Source: Bordetella petrii
Lineage (GTDB): Bacteria; Pseudomonadota; Gammaproteobacteria; Burkholderiales; Burkholderiaceae_B
Direction of reading: 5' to 3'
Assembly (NCBI GenBank): GCA_017745595.1
Contig: WMBV01000006.1
Span: 124,001-188,000 of the forward strand
DNA: 64,000 nt
In this document: one piece after another, positions 35,469 to 47,766 of the stretch
Numbering within the stretch: the stretch's first letter is position 1
Layout of the letters: each line of letters starts with the position of its first letter
Notes under the pieces: model-generated
The model's input: the letters and a program-made list of their open reading frames with translations, nothing else
Databases searched by the model: none
What the model was told of the DNA's origin: nothing
Made by a program: the position numbers and the translations under genes

Positions 35469-37058
35469 ATGAAAATCGAAACCGCCCTGCTCTCGGTGTC
35501 CGACAAGACCGGCATCGTCGAATTCGCCCGCGCGCTGGCCGCGCGGGGCGTGCGCCTGCTTTCCACCGGAGGCACCGCGCGCCTGCTGGCCGACGCCGGC
35601 CTGGCCGTGACCGAAGTCGCCGCCCATACCGGCTCGCCCGAGATCCTCGACGGCCGCGTCAAGACGCTGCATCCCAAGATCCACGGCGGCCTGCTGGCGC
35701 GCCGCGACAGCGCCGAGCACCTGGACACCATCGCCCGGCATGGCATCGACCGCATCGACATGCTGGTGGTGAACCTGTATCCCTTCCGCGAAACCATCGC
35801 CAAGCCGGGCTGCACGTTCGCCGACGCGGTCGAGAACATCGACATCGGCGGGCCGGCCATGCTGCGGGCGGCCGCCAAGAACCACGGCACCGATGCCGGC
35901 GGCGTCACCGTCGTGATCGACCCGGCCGATTATTCCCGCGTGCTGGCCGAAATGGACCAGAACGGTTCCACCTCGTATGCGCTGCGCCTGGAACTGGCCG
36001 CCAAAACCTACTCGCATACGGCCGCCTACGACGGCGCCATCGCCGGCTACCTGACCAGCCTGGCCGAGCCGGCCCCGGCGCAAGACGCCGCGCCCGCGCG
36101 CCACGGCTGGCCCGGCACGCTGACGCTGCAAGTGCGCCAGGCACAAGCCCTGCGCTACGGCGAAAACCCACACCAGCAGGCCGCTTTCTATGTCGACGCG
36201 CAGCGTCCGGCCGGCCTGCTGGGCAATTACCGCCAGTTGCAGGGCAAAGAACTTTCGTACAACAACATCGCCGATGCCGACGCCGCCTGGGAATGCGTGC
36301 GCAGCTTCGACACGCCCGCCTGCGTCATCGTCAAGCATGCCAACCCGTGCGGCGTGGCCGTGGCGGCCGATACCCTGCAGGCCTACCAGCAGGCCTTCAA
36401 GACCGATCCCACCTCGGCGTTCGGTGGCATCATCGCCTTCAACCGCCCGGTCGACGCGGCCACGGCCGAAGCGGTCAGCGGCCAGTTCCTCGAAGTGCTG
36501 CTGGCGCCGGCCTACGACGGCGCGGCCCTGGCCGTGCTGGCGGCCAAGAAAAACGTGCGCGTGCTGGAAATTCCCGCGGGCACCGGCCACAACGATTTCG
36601 ACATCAAGCGCGTGGGCGGCGGCTGGCTGGTCCAGACGCCCGATTCCTACAACGTGCCGCGCGACGCGCTCAAGGTCGTGACCAAGCGCCAGCCCACCGA
36701 CCAGGAAATGAACGACCTGACCTTCGCCTGGAAAGTGGCCAAGTACGTCAAGTCCAATGCCATCGTGTTCACCGGCGGCGGCATGACGCTGGGCGTGGGC
36801 GCCGGCCAGATGAGCCGCGTCGATTCGGCCCGCATCGCCGCCATCAAGGCCGAAAACGCCGGGCTGACGCTGCAGGGCTCGGCCGTGGCGTCGGATGCGT
36901 TCTTCCCGTTCCGCGACGGCCTGGACGTGGTGGTGGCGGCCGGCGCCACCTGCGTGATCCAGCCCGGCGGCAGCGTGCGCGACGACGAAGTCATCGCCGC
37001 GGCCGACGAGCACGGCATCGCCATGGTGCTGACCGGCACTCGCCACTTCCGGCACTGA
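35469..37058 (+). CDS. purH: Bifunctional AICAR transformylase / IMP cyclohydrolase
   Basis: A 529-residue enzyme of the last two steps of IMP synthesis. The N-terminal cyclohydrolase starts [18 protein letters not shown]; the C-terminal transformylase includes [27 protein letters not shown] (Lys-His pair), [12 protein letters not shown] and [14 protein letters not shown]. The stop overlaps the ruvC start (TGATG), so ruvC is translationally coupled to it. Confidence 0.97.
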   Translation: MKIETALLSVSDKTGIVEFARALAARGVRLLSTGGTARLLADAGLAVTEVAAHTGSPEILDGRVKTLHPKIHGGLLARRDSAEHLDTIARHGIDRIDMLVVNLYPFRETIAKPGCTFADAVENIDIGGPAMLRAAAKNHGTDAGGVTVVIDPADYSRVLAEMDQNGSTSYALRLELAAKTYSHTAAYDGAIAGYLTSLAEPAPAQDAAPARHGWPGTLTLQVRQAQALRYGENPHQQAAFYVDAQRPAGLLGNYRQLQGKELSYNNIADADAAWECVRSFDTPACVIVKHANPCGVAVAADTLQAYQQAFKTDPTSAFGGIIAFNRPVDAATAEAVSGQFLEVLLAPAYDGAALAVLAAKKNVRVLEIPAGTGHNDFDIKRVGGGWLVQTPDSYNVPRDALKVVTKRQPTDQEMNDLTFAWKVAKYVKSNAIVFTGGGMTLGVGAGQMSRVDSARIAAIKAENAGLTLQGSAVASDAFFPFRDGLDVVVAAGATCVIQPGGSVRDDEVIAAADEHGIAMVLTGTRHFRH

Positions 37059-37606
37059 TGCGCGTCCTGGGCATCGATCCCGGCCTGCGCCGCACCGGCT
37101 TCGGTGTGATCGACGCCGAAGGCATGCGCCTGCGCTACGTGGCCAGCGGCACCATCGTGGTGCCGCCGGCGCTGGCGCTGCCGGAACGCCTGAAGGTCAT
37201 CCTGGACAACCTGCGCCAGGTGGCGCGCGATACCCGTCCCGACGTGGCCGCGCTGGAAATCGTTTTTCTCAATACCAATCCGGCCTCGACGCTGTTGCTG
37301 GGGCAGGCTCGCGGCGCGGCGCTGTGCGCGCTGGCCGACAGCCAGCTGGCGGTACACGAATACACCGCGCTGCAAATCAAGAAGGCCGTGGTGGGCACTG
37401 GCCGCGCCGCCAAAGAGCAAGTGCAAATGATGGTGCAGCGCCTGCTGTCGCTCGATGGCACGCCGGCGCCCGACTCGGCCGACGCGCTGGCCTGTGCCAT
37501 CTGCCATGCGCACGTGGGCCCGCTGCAGGCCCGGCTGGGCACCTTGTCGGCCAATGCCGGCCTGGGCGGCGGCGCGCGCCTGCGCGGCGGCCGCCTGGTG
37601 GGTTGA
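37058..37606 (+). CDS. ruvC: Holliday junction endonuclease RuvC
   Basis: A 182-residue resolvase. Catalytic acids are present: Asp in [13 protein letters not shown] (residue 7), Glu in [10 protein letters not shown], and the pair in [16 protein letters not shown] 37058 overlaps the purH stop by one base. Confidence 0.97.
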   Translation: MRVLGIDPGLRRTGFGVIDAEGMRLRYVASGTIVVPPALALPERLKVILDNLRQVARDTRPDVAALEIVFLNTNPASTLLLGQARGAALCALADSQLAVHEYTALQIKKAVVGTGRAAKEQVQMMVQRLLSLDGTPAPDSADALACAICHAHVGPLQARLGTLSANAGLGGGARLRGGRLVG

Positions 37607-37684
37607 GCACCCGCGCGGCACACCGTTTAGAATGCCGGCAGGCGCGCGCGGCGCGCTCCACTTTCATTTGCTGGCACCCGCACC

Positions 37685-38257
37685 ATGATCGGACGCATCA
37701 CCGGAACCCTGATCGAGAAATTGCCGCCCACCATCTGCGTGGACGTCAACGGCCTGGGCTATGACATCGAGGTGCCCATGAGCACCCTGTACGCCCTGCC
37801 CGACACCGGCGCGCGGGTCACGCTGCATACGCACCTGACGGTGCGCGAAGACGCGCATATCTTGTATGGCTTCGCCACCGCCGCCGAACGCGGCGCCTTC
37901 CGCGAACTGATCAAGGTCAGCGGCATCGGCGCGCGCACCGCGCTGGCCGTACTGTCGGGCCTGTCGGTGGCCGACCTGGCGCAGGCCATCACCCTGCAGG
38001 AATCGGGCCGCCTGACGCGCGTACCGGGCATCGGCAAGAAAACCGCCGAGCGCCTGCTGCTGGAAATGCGCGGCAAGCTGGGGGCCGACATCGGCGCCAG
38101 CGCGCACGCCGTGCCGGACAGCCAGACCGATATCCTGAACGCCTTGCTGGCGCTGGGGTATTCGGACAAGGAATCGCAGGCGGCACTGAAGAAGCTGCCC
38201 GAAGGCACCGGCGTGTCGGAGGGCATCCGGTTGGCCCTGAAGGCGCTGGTGCGCTGA
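37685..38257 (+). CDS. ruvA: Holliday junction helicase subunit RuvA
   Basis: A 190-residue protein in the standard three-domain layout: OB fold ([31 protein letters not shown]), tandem helix-hairpin-helix ([19 protein letters not shown] and [19 protein letters not shown]), and C-terminal domain III that binds RuvB ([20 protein letters not shown]). It is 78 bp after ruvC with a TAGAAT sequence in the gap. ruvB is 2.4 kb away, beyond two minus-strand genes. Confidence 0.97.
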   Translation: MIGRITGTLIEKLPPTICVDVNGLGYDIEVPMSTLYALPDTGARVTLHTHLTVREDAHILYGFATAAERGAFRELIKVSGIGARTALAVLSGLSVADLAQAITLQESGRLTRVPGIGKKTAERLLLEMRGKLGADIGASAHAVPDSQTDILNALLALGYSDKESQAALKKLPEGTGVSEGIRLALKALVR

Positions 38258-38277
38258 GGCTTCAACGGTGTTGCCGC

Positions 38278-38308
38278 GGTGTCCGACACCCTTCGGGAGT
38301 CAGACACC
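38278..38308. repeat. BIME-like repeat copy 13
   Basis: A single forward copy with arms GGTGTCCGACaCCC / GGGaGTCAGACACC and a TTC loop, between the convergent ruvA and epimerase-like genes. It is preceded by CGGTGTTGCCGC, similar to the flank of copy 10. Confidence 0.88.
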
Positions 38309-38320
38309 TTTTTCCTCGCC

Positions 38321-39244
38321 CTACCCCGCCTCGTTCTTCAGATACCCCGGCACGACCGCTTCCATGCTGATGGGCACGATGCCCAGTTCGGGCGCGATGG
38401 GCCCGGAGCAGACGTTGTCGACGCTGAGCGACGCCAGGTTGTCGCGCGAGATGATGGGATCGCCGGGCAGGCATTCGAAAAACAAGGCCTGCAGGCGGCC
38501 CAGGCCCATGGGCATGGCGCAGACGGGGCGCGGGTGGCCGGACCACGTGGCGCACAGGCGCACGATGTCGCCCAGGGTGTGCACCTGCGGCCCGCCGAGT
38601 TCGTAGGTGCGGCCGGCGACGTGGGGCTGGGTAAGCGCTGTCTCGATGGCGATAGCGACGTCGCCGACGCTGACGGGCTGCATGCGCGCCGCGGCGCCGG
38701 CCAGCGGAATGACCGGCAGCCAGCGCGCCAGGCGGGCGAACAGGGTGGTCAGGTGGTCGTCGGGGCCGAACACGACCGAGGGCCGGAAAATGGTGCAGGC
38801 GCCTTCGGGCCAGGCGGCGTAGATTTCGTGCAGGGCTGCCTCGCCGTCGCCCTTGGAACGCAGATACATGCTGGGGCCGGCCGAGTCGGCGCCCAGCGCG
38901 CTGACGTGCACCAGGCGCCGCACCCCGTGGCGGCGGCAGGCCTGGGCCAGCCGCTGCGGCAGCTGGACGTGCACGCGCGCGAACCCGGCGCCATAGGGTT
39001 CGCCGCGGCCCCCGTGCAGGATGCCCGCCAGGTTGATGACGGCATCGCATTCGGACAGCAGGCGGTCGAGCACGGTGTCGTCGTGGACGTCGGCTTCGAC
39101 CAGGGTGAGCGTGGGCAGCAGTTGCAGATCGCGCCCGCGGCTATAGAGACGGGTGGGCACGATGAGAACATGGCCGCGGCCGGCCAACCGCGCCGCCACG
39201 TGCCGGCCCAGAAAACCGGTACCGCCGATGAGCAGAATACGCAT
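38321..39244 (-). CDS. NAD(P)-binding SDR-like protein, NDUFA9/complex I-associated type
   Basis: A 307-residue atypical SDR. The N-terminus MRILLIGGTGFLGRHVAARLAGRGH is the dinucleotide fold, and AVINLAGIL, RLVHVSALGA and FRPSVVFGPDDHL mark the NDUFA9-like group. The Tyr-x3-Lys pair has the form YLRSKGDGE. In related bacteria these proteins are linked to NADH dehydrogenase assembly or to ubiquinone synthesis; here the role is inferred only from the family. Start at ATG 39244. Confidence 0.82.
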   Translation of the reverse strand: MRILLIGGTGFLGRHVAARLAGRGHVLIVPTRLYSRGRDLQLLPTLTLVEADVHDDTVLDRLLSECDAVINLAGILHGGRGEPYGAGFARVHVQLPQRLAQACRRHGVRRLVHVSALGADSAGPSMYLRSKGDGEAALHEIYAAWPEGACTIFRPSVVFGPDDHLTTLFARLARWLPVIPLAGAAARMQPVSVGDVAIAIETALTQPHVAGRTYELGGPQVHTLGDIVRLCATWSGHPRPVCAMPMGLGRLQALFFECLPGDPIISRDNLASLSVDNVCSGPIAPELGIVPISMEAVVPGYLKNEAG

Positions 39245-39316
39245 TGCGCTGCCCCTGTACAGACAAACCAGTAAGGCCATTCTGCCCTGCGGCGCCGCCG
39301 GCCGCAAGAGCGCCGA

Positions 39317-40282
39317 TCAAGCCGCGAGCAGGCGCGCGTAGTGGGCCAGATCGACGTTGCCGCCGCTGATGATGATCCCCACCCGCTTGCCCGGCACGGC
39401 CACCGCCTGGTGCAGCACCGCCGCCGAGGACAGGCAGCCGGTGGGCTCGACCACGATTTTCATGCGCTCGGCGAAGAATTTCATGGTGTCGACCAATTGC
39501 GCGTCGGTCACGGTGACGATGTCTTTGACGTGCCGCTGGATGACGGGAAACGTCAGTTGCCCCAGATGCGTGGTGACCGCGCCGTCGGCCAGCGACTTCG
39601 GCGTGGCGATGCGCACGATCTCGCCCTTGCGCAGCGACTGCTGCCCATCGTTGCCGGCCTCGGGCTCGACGCCGTATACGGCGCACTGGGGGCTGAGCGC
39701 GCCGGCCGACAGGGCCGAGCCGGCCAGCAGGCCGCCCCCGCCCAGGCAGACGAACAAGGCGTCCAGCGGGCCGACCTCTTCGAACAGTTCTTTGGCGGCC
39801 GTGCCCTGGCCGGCAATGACGTCGGCGTGGTCATACGGCGGGATCAGGGTCGCGCCGCTTTCGGCCTGGATGCGCCGCGCGACGGCCTCGCGGTCGTCCG
39901 TGTAGCGATCGTAGGTGACGACCTGGCCGCCGTAGCCTTCGGTGGCGGCGCGCTTGGCGGCCGGCGCGTCGTGCGGCATGATGATGGTGGCGCGCACGCC
40001 CAGCAAGCGCGAGGCCAGCGCGATGGCTTGCGCATGGTTGCCCGACGAAAACGTCACCACGCCGGCCTGGCGCTGCGACGGGGTCAGGCGGGCGATGGCG
40101 TTGTAGCCGCCCCGGAACTTGAAGGCGCCCATGCGCTGGAAGTTTTCGCACTTGAAAAACAACTGCGCGCCGGTGCGCGCGTCGGCGGTGGAAGAGGTCA
40201 GCACGGGCGTGCGATGGGCGACACCGGCCAGGGTTTCGCTGGCGCGTACGACGTCTTCGTAAGTGGGCAGTGTGGCGGACAT
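39317..40282 (-). CDS. Threonine/serine dehydratase-like PLP enzyme
   Basis: A 321-residue fold-type II PLP enzyme. The PLP lysine is in RMGAFKFRGGYNAIARL, the phosphate cup is probably CLGGGGLLAGSALSAG, and FSSGNHAQAIALASRLLGVRATIIMP is the substrate loop. The length and sequence fit threonine dehydratase without the regulatory domain, threo-3-hydroxyaspartate ammonia-lyase or serine racemase; these cannot be separated by eye. ATG 40282 chosen. Confidence 0.85.
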   Translation of the reverse strand: MSATLPTYEDVVRASETLAGVAHRTPVLTSSTADARTGAQLFFKCENFQRMGAFKFRGGYNAIARLTPSQRQAGVVTFSSGNHAQAIALASRLLGVRATIIMPHDAPAAKRAATEGYGGQVVTYDRYTDDREAVARRIQAESGATLIPPYDHADVIAGQGTAAKELFEEVGPLDALFVCLGGGGLLAGSALSAGALSPQCAVYGVEPEAGNDGQQSLRKGEIVRIATPKSLADGAVTTHLGQLTFPVIQRHVKDIVTVTDAQLVDTMKFFAERMKIVVEPTGCLSSAAVLHQAVAVPGKRVGIIISGGNVDLAHYARLLAA

Positions 40283-40367
40283 GAATATCCTTCGGGGCGA
40301 AATGGCGAACCGCTGCATGATATCGCCTGTTGCGGCGGGCGTGCTGGGCCGTGTCTAACCAGTTATC

Positions 40368-40509
40368 GGTGTCTGACACCCCGTGGGAGTCAGGCATCTG
40401 GTCAGGTGCTTCATATTGCCAGGTGTCGGGCTCCCGTCAGGGTGCCAGACACCGTTTTGTGCAGCGAGTCCAGGCGTCGGTGTCTGACACCCTGCGGGAG
40501 TCAGACACC
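40368..40509. repeat. BIME-like triple array (copies 14, 15, 16)
   Basis: Copy 14 (40368-40398, forward), copy 15 (40422-40453, reverse, arms GGTGTCGGGCTCCC / GGGTGCCAGACACC) and copy 16 (40479-40509, forward). The order forward-reverse-forward equals that at 17.2-17.4 kb. Confidence 0.88.
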
Positions 40510-40531
40510 TGGACCCGTTTGCATGGGCGCA

Positions 40532-40584
40532 GTCCCGCGGTGTTCGGGCGTACGCCGCCTCCGCCCGCCCGAACACCGCGGGAC
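40532..40584. repeat. Perfect 19-bp inverted repeat upstream of ruvB
   Basis: GTCCCGCGGTGTTCGGGCG at 40532-40550 is exactly inverted at 40566-40584 around a 15-base spacer. It is not a copy of the 30-bp family. It lies between repeat copy 16 and the ruvB promoter region. Confidence 0.85.
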
Positions 40585-40707
40585 GGGGCCAGCACGAGAA
40601 CCGCGCCGCCACGAGCCAGAAACAGGCCTGGGACGACAGCTCTGGTGTACGATGCTTGCGCTGGCTTCCGTTTCCTCTTGCCTTGCCGCCAGCCTTGTTT
40701 TCCCACT

Positions 40708-41769
<1,062 letters not shown>

Positions 41770-41796
41770 CGGGCCGCGCATTGCCTGGTGGCGCCA

Positions 41797-41914
41797 GGTT
41801 TCTGGTTCCGCAGGTGCCTGACACCGCTGTGCGCGGAGAATCTCGGTCACGCTTCGGTGTCCGACACCCTGCGGGGGTCAGACACCTGAAGAGGCTCCGC
41901 AGGCGCCTGGCACC
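41797..41914. repeat. BIME-like array with degenerate copies (17-19)
   Basis: Copy 17 (41797-41825) is degraded (GGTTTCTGG / GTGCCTGACACC). Copy 18 (41856-41886, forward) is intact apart from one C-A pair. Copy 19 (41893-41914) is a right half only. Between the convergent ruvB and recQ genes; the presence of decayed copies argues the family is not newly arrived. Confidence 0.75.
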
Positions 41915-41932
41915 TGGCGCCCTTTCACCGGA

Positions 41933-43747
<1,815 letters not shown>

Positions 43748-43826
43748 GGGAAGTAGCGGAAAGCGTCATGGCGGCGATTTTAAGCCTTAGCGGGACGGGC
43801 GGGGGCGGCCGGACGCGCAAACCGCC

Positions 43827-45299
43827 CTACCAGGGCAGCCAGCGGCCGCGCACGAAGGCATCGACGGGCATGGTAAGGCCGGCGCGCATCAGGTAGTCGC
43901 CGGTCACCACGTCGCGGTCGGCCCCCACCGCCAGGCGCACGCTGGGCGCCACCAGCATGCTGTGCTGCAGCCCGAAGCGCTGCTCGATGGGCTCGCCGGC
44001 TTCGCGCAGGCCGGTGTAAGTGCCGGTCAGGGTGCCCCAGCCATCGATCGGCACGCCGGCCGCCAGCGTATTGCGCATGCGGTGGGCCGCCACGGCGCCA
44101 TCGCGGTATTGCGACAGGTCGCCGAAGCCGGTGCCGATTTGCTCGTTGGTGACCGCCAGGCTGAGCGATTCGAGCAGGTTGACGTTGTAGCCGAAGCGAT
44201 AGCGCCACGCGTTGACGTTGTCGAAGTTGCTTTGCGTGGCGCCCACCTGGAAGGTGCCCAGCTCGCCCGCGGAATAGGTGGTGCCCAGGCCGTGCGTGGA
44301 CAGCGCCGGCGCGCTCTGCATCTGGCTTTCGAGGGTCAGGCTGGGCGTCAGGCCATAGCGCAGCGTGCCGCTGCCCGCGGTGACGCCGTAGTCGATGGCT
44401 CCCGAGGTGGCCGCGGCATCGGTGTAGTTCAACACGCCCACCGCCGAGGAATACGCCAGCCGTCCGGCGGGCACGACTTGCGTGCCGCCCGCCCAGTCCG
44501 ATACCTGCAGCCCCCCGATGGGCGCCGCGCTGCCCCAGATCGGCGCATTGGACGTCAGGTTGCCCAGCGATACGGCCGGGCCGGCGGTATCGCGGTAGGT
44601 CCAGTGGCCGCCGCTATACGAAAAACCCTGCTGCTGGCTGCCGACGGCCGAAAACCACGGGCTGGCGGATTGCCCCACGCCAGTCACGACCATGATCGCC
44701 CCCTGCGGCACCGGGTCTTGGGTTTCGAGGCCGAAGGCGTAATGCTGCGGCGGCACCGCCGGCACGTCGGGGAACAGATTGGCGCATTGCACGGGCAGCG
44801 GCGCCGCTTCCGGGGCGGCGTCGGGCGGCGCATCGGCGGTGCCGGTGGGGTCCGGCCCGCGCGGCCGCGGCGCGGCGCCGGCCGGGCCGTCGGCCGGCTG
44901 CAGGGACGCGTCGGTCAGGCCTTCGGCGGGCGTCAGCTGGCACGGCATGGGGTCGAGATCGAGCGCGCGCGATTCGGACAGGGTGGCGGGCGCCACCGGC
45001 AGCGGCTGCGCGGGGGCCAGTATCGAAATACCGACGCGCGCGGCCCGCTCGATGTCGTTCCGGTAAGAACGGGGCTGCGGCGCCGGCGAAGCCGCCGCGG
45101 CGGGCGGCGTGGCTGCGCCGGGCTCGTGCCGCGCCGAGGCGTCGGCGCCATCGGGCTGCGGGCCGTCGAGGGGCGCGCACGCGCCCAGCGCCATATTGCA
45201 GGCCAGCAGACCCACGAACAGGGGGCGGGACGCCCGCCGGCGAGGCAGCCCGCGCAGGGCCATGGCACCGGCCAGGGCAAGGGCCGAAAGGCGGAACAT
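43827..45299 (-). CDS. Probable lipoprotein with a fimbrial-usher-like beta-rich domain
   Basis: A 490-residue envelope protein. A basic/hydrophobic start leads to LFVGLLACNMALGAC, where LGAC can serve as a lipobox; beginning at the Met 12 codons downstream (45263) gives a shorter, more typical signal. Residues about 45-170 are low-complexity Pro/Ala. The C-terminal half is rich in alternating beta segments (LRYGLTPSLTLESQMQSAP, LGTFQVGATQSNFDNVNAWRYRFGYNVNL) that resemble strands of chaperone-usher barrels. It is about half an usher, with no chaperone or pilin genes nearby. Function unknown. Confidence 0.65.
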   Translation of the reverse strand: MFRLSALALAGAMALRGLPRRRASRPLFVGLLACNMALGACAPLDGPQPDGADASARHEPGAATPPAAAASPAPQPRSYRNDIERAARVGISILAPAQPLPVAPATLSESRALDLDPMPCQLTPAEGLTDASLQPADGPAGAAPRPRGPDPTGTADAPPDAAPEAAPLPVQCANLFPDVPAVPPQHYAFGLETQDPVPQGAIMVVTGVGQSASPWFSAVGSQQQGFSYSGGHWTYRDTAGPAVSLGNLTSNAPIWGSAAPIGGLQVSDWAGGTQVVPAGRLAYSSAVGVLNYTDAAATSGAIDYGVTAGSGTLRYGLTPSLTLESQMQSAPALSTHGLGTTYSAGELGTFQVGATQSNFDNVNAWRYRFGYNVNLLESLSLAVTNEQIGTGFGDLSQYRDGAVAAHRMRNTLAAGVPIDGWGTLTGTYTGLREAGEPIEQRFGLQHSMLVAPSVRLAVGADRDVVTGDYLMRAGLTMPVDAFVRGRWLPW

Positions 45300-45428
45300 C
45301 TGTAAACGTTGTTAAACAGGCGCAAAGGTTCAACCGGTATTTTAGTGACACCGCTGGCGCCCGCCAGCGGTCACGGTATATTTCAATCCATTTCTTGCCC
45401 CTTGCCCGGCGCCTGAACCCCGGCCACT

Positions 45429-46139
45429 ATGGCACCCATGGATACCCCACATACCAAGCTGCTGGTCGTCGACGACGACCCCGCCTTGCGGCAATTGCTG
45501 GCCGACTACCTGAACCGGCACGGCTACGACACCCTGCTGGCGCCCGACGCCAGCGACCTGGCCGCCCGCATCGCGCGCTACGCGCCCGATCTGCTGGTGC
45601 TCGACCGCATGCTGCCGGGCGGCGACGGCGCCGATGCCTGCCGCCGCCTGCGCGAGCAGGGCGAAGACATCCCCGTCATTCTGCTGACCGCCCGCGACGA
45701 GGCGGTCGACCGCATCATCGGCCTGGAGGCCGGCGCCGACGACTACCTGGGCAAGCCTTTCGATCCGCGCGAACTGCTGGCCCGCATCGAGGCGGTGCTG
45801 CGCCGCAAGCGCGGCCCGTCGGCCCTGACCAAAGACGCGCCGGTCAGCTTCGGCCCGTTCGTGTTCGACCCCGCCATGCGGCAACTGCTGCGCGAAGGCG
45901 AGCCGGTGAAGCTGACCGGCGGCGAGATCAACCTGCTGGAAGCGCTGGTGCGCAACGCCGGCAAGCCCTTGTCGCGCGAACGCCTGCTGGCGCTGGCGCG
46001 CGACGACGACGGCGGCGAACGCAACGACCGCGCCATCGACATCGCCATCCTGCGCCTGCGGCGCGCCATCGAAGACGATCCGAAGCAGCCGCGCTGGATC
46101 CAGACCGTCTGGGGAATCGGTTACCGGTTCTCGCCCTGA
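45429..46139 (+). CDS. OmpR-family response regulator
   Basis: A 236-residue regulator. The receiver (residues about 8-125) keeps the acid pair VVDDDP, phospho-Asp in LLVLDRMLPGGDG, LTAR and GKPFDP. Residues about 140-236 are the OmpR winged helix (LTGGEINLLEALVRNAGKPLSRERLL, TVWGIGYRFSP). An alternative ATG is at 45438. It is followed 16 bases later by its sensor kinase. The pair is comparable to the RisA/RisS or OmpR/EnvZ systems of Bordetella, but I cannot name it. Confidence 0.9.
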   Translation: MAPMDTPHTKLLVVDDDPALRQLLADYLNRHGYDTLLAPDASDLAARIARYAPDLLVLDRMLPGGDGADACRRLREQGEDIPVILLTARDEAVDRIIGLEAGADDYLGKPFDPRELLARIEAVLRRKRGPSALTKDAPVSFGPFVFDPAMRQLLREGEPVKLTGGEINLLEALVRNAGKPLSRERLLALARDDDGGERNDRAIDIAILRLRRAIEDDPKQPRWIQTVWGIGYRFSP

Positions 46140-46155
46140 CACGCCTTTGCGCCGC

Positions 46156-47616
46156 ATGAATCCGTTTACCCGCTACCTGCTGCCGCGTTCGCTGCGCGCG
46201 CGCCTGATCCTGCTGGTGCTGGCCGCGGTGCTGCTGGCACAGGCCGCGACCCTGCTCACGGCGTCGTACTACCGCCAGCGCTTCCTCGAAGACGTGGCCA
46301 TCGGCTACATCGCCACTACCATCCGCACCCTGCGCGCGGCGCTGTCGCAAGTTCCCGCCGAAGAACGCGCCGACTTCGTGCGCAATGCCTCGCAGAACCA
46401 ATGGCGGCTGTGGTCGCGCACGCTGCCCGCCGAGGCCCGGCTGCAGCGCCTCAACCGCCCGTCCCCGCCAGCGCCGCCCGGCCAGGGCCCGCGGCGCGGC
46501 GACGCCCAGCCCGACAGCGGCGCCCAACGCCACCGTTTTCACGGCATGCACGGCGAGCAGCCCGACGACATCCGGCGCGACTTGCGCGGCCCCATCCGCG
46601 AACTGAACGACCGGCTCAACGACGGCACCCGGGTGGCGCTATCGCACGGGCCGGACCCCGAATTGTTCATTTCGCTGGCGCGCAACCCCGACAGCGAAGA
46701 AGCGCCGCGCCTGCGCGAATGGCTGGTCATTCCGCTGGAACGGCTGGACCCGCCGGTGGCCACGCCGATGATCGCCGTGTGGCTGGGGGGCCTGGGACTG
46801 GTGCTGCTGCTGGCCGCGGGCTTTTCCTGGCACATTACGCGGCCGCTGACGCGCCTGGCCGAGGCGGCCGACCGCCTGGCCGCCGGGCAGCCGCAGCGCG
46901 TGCAGCCATCGGGGCCGCACGAGACCCGCGCCCTGGGCCAACGCTTCAACGCCATGCTCGACGCGCTGGCCGAATCGGATTCGGTGCGCCGCACGCTGCT
47001 GTCGGGCCTGCCGCACGACCTGAAAGGCCCGTTGTCGCGCATGTGGCTGCGCATCGAAATGGCCGACGACCCCGCCCTGAAAGAAGGCCTGCGCAAAGAC
47101 CTGCAAGACATGCAGCACATGGTCGACCAGTTCATCGGCTTCGTGCGCGGCACCGACCCGGCCGGCTACCGCTACACCCCGCTGGCCCTGCCCGAATGGC
47201 TGGCCGACCGGGTGGGCGGCTGGCAAAGCACCGGCACGGCGGTCAGCCTGGACGTGCCCGACGAAAACATGACCGTGCAGGGCGATGCCGTGGCGCTGAG
47301 CCGGCTGCTGGACAACCTGATCGGCAACGCGCTGCATCACGGCGAGCCGCCGGTGGACATCCGCCTGCGCCGCGAAGGCGCCACGGCCGTGCTGGACGTG
47401 GCCGACCACGGCCCCGGCATCGCCGCCGAGCGGCGCCAAGAGGCGCTGCGCCCGTTCGCGCGGCTGGACGATGCCCGCACCCGCACCGGCAATGTCGGGC
47501 TGGGACTGGCCCTGGCCGAGGCCATCGCGCGCGCGCACGGCGGCACCCTGGCGCTGCTGCAGGCCGGCAGCGGCGGCCTGCTGGTGCGCGTCACCCTGCC
47601 CCTGGCTGCCGGGTGA
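46156..47616 (+). CDS. EnvZ-like sensor histidine kinase
   Basis: A 486-residue membrane kinase. TM1 is about residues 14-36 and TM2 about 210-228, with a periplasmic domain between that contains a Pro/Arg/Gln-rich loop (RPSPPAPPGQGPRRG). A HAMP domain follows TM2. The phospho-His is in LLSGLPHDLKGPLSRMWLR, the N box is LLDNLIGNALHHG, and G boxes are VADHGPGIA and NVGLGLALAEAIARAHGG. Convergent with the cydB-like gene. Start at ATG 46156, with TTG 46147 possible. Confidence 0.9.
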   Translation: MNPFTRYLLPRSLRARLILLVLAAVLLAQAATLLTASYYRQRFLEDVAIGYIATTIRTLRAALSQVPAEERADFVRNASQNQWRLWSRTLPAEARLQRLNRPSPPAPPGQGPRRGDAQPDSGAQRHRFHGMHGEQPDDIRRDLRGPIRELNDRLNDGTRVALSHGPDPELFISLARNPDSEEAPRLREWLVIPLERLDPPVATPMIAVWLGGLGLVLLLAAGFSWHITRPLTRLAEAADRLAAGQPQRVQPSGPHETRALGQRFNAMLDALAESDSVRRTLLSGLPHDLKGPLSRMWLRIEMADDPALKEGLRKDLQDMQHMVDQFIGFVRGTDPAGYRYTPLALPEWLADRVGGWQSTGTAVSLDVPDENMTVQGDAVALSRLLDNLIGNALHHGEPPVDIRLRREGATAVLDVADHGPGIAAERRQEALRPFARLDDARTRTGNVGLGLALAEAIARAHGGTLALLQAGSGGLLVRVTLPLAAG

Positions 47617-47645
47617 AAGCGTGATGCGGAATGGTGTGATGCGGG

Positions 47646-47731
47646 CAGGTGTCTCGGGGCAGGTGCCTCGGGGCAGGTGTCTGACTCCCGCAGGGTGTCA
47701 GACACCTGGAACTGACCAATCAGACACCTGG
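47646..47731. repeat. BIME-like copy 20 flanked by half copies
   Basis: GGGCAGGTGYCTC occurs three times in tandem at about 47642-47681, the last running into copy 20 (47676-47706, reverse). A right end (CAGACACCTGG) recurs at 47721-47731. Located between the convergent kinase and cydB-like genes. Confidence 0.82.
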
Positions 47732-47766
47732 GGATGACCTGGGAATGGACCGCACGGCAGCCCGCC

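Larger units (their letters stand above)
40283..40707. other. Divergent intergenic region upstream of ruvB, packed with inverted repeats
   Basis: A 425-bp gap containing repeat copies 14-16 and a separate perfect 19-bp inverted repeat. The ruvB promoter is probably in 40600-40680 (for example TACGAT at 40648-40653). No gene was seen. Confidence 0.6.

Noticed and set aside
34935-37055. Open frame of about 700 codons antisense to dusB-fis-purH
   Set aside because: It overlaps three firmly identified genes and its translation is low-complexity Gly/Ala/Arg/His; it is an effect of high G+C on the opposite strand.
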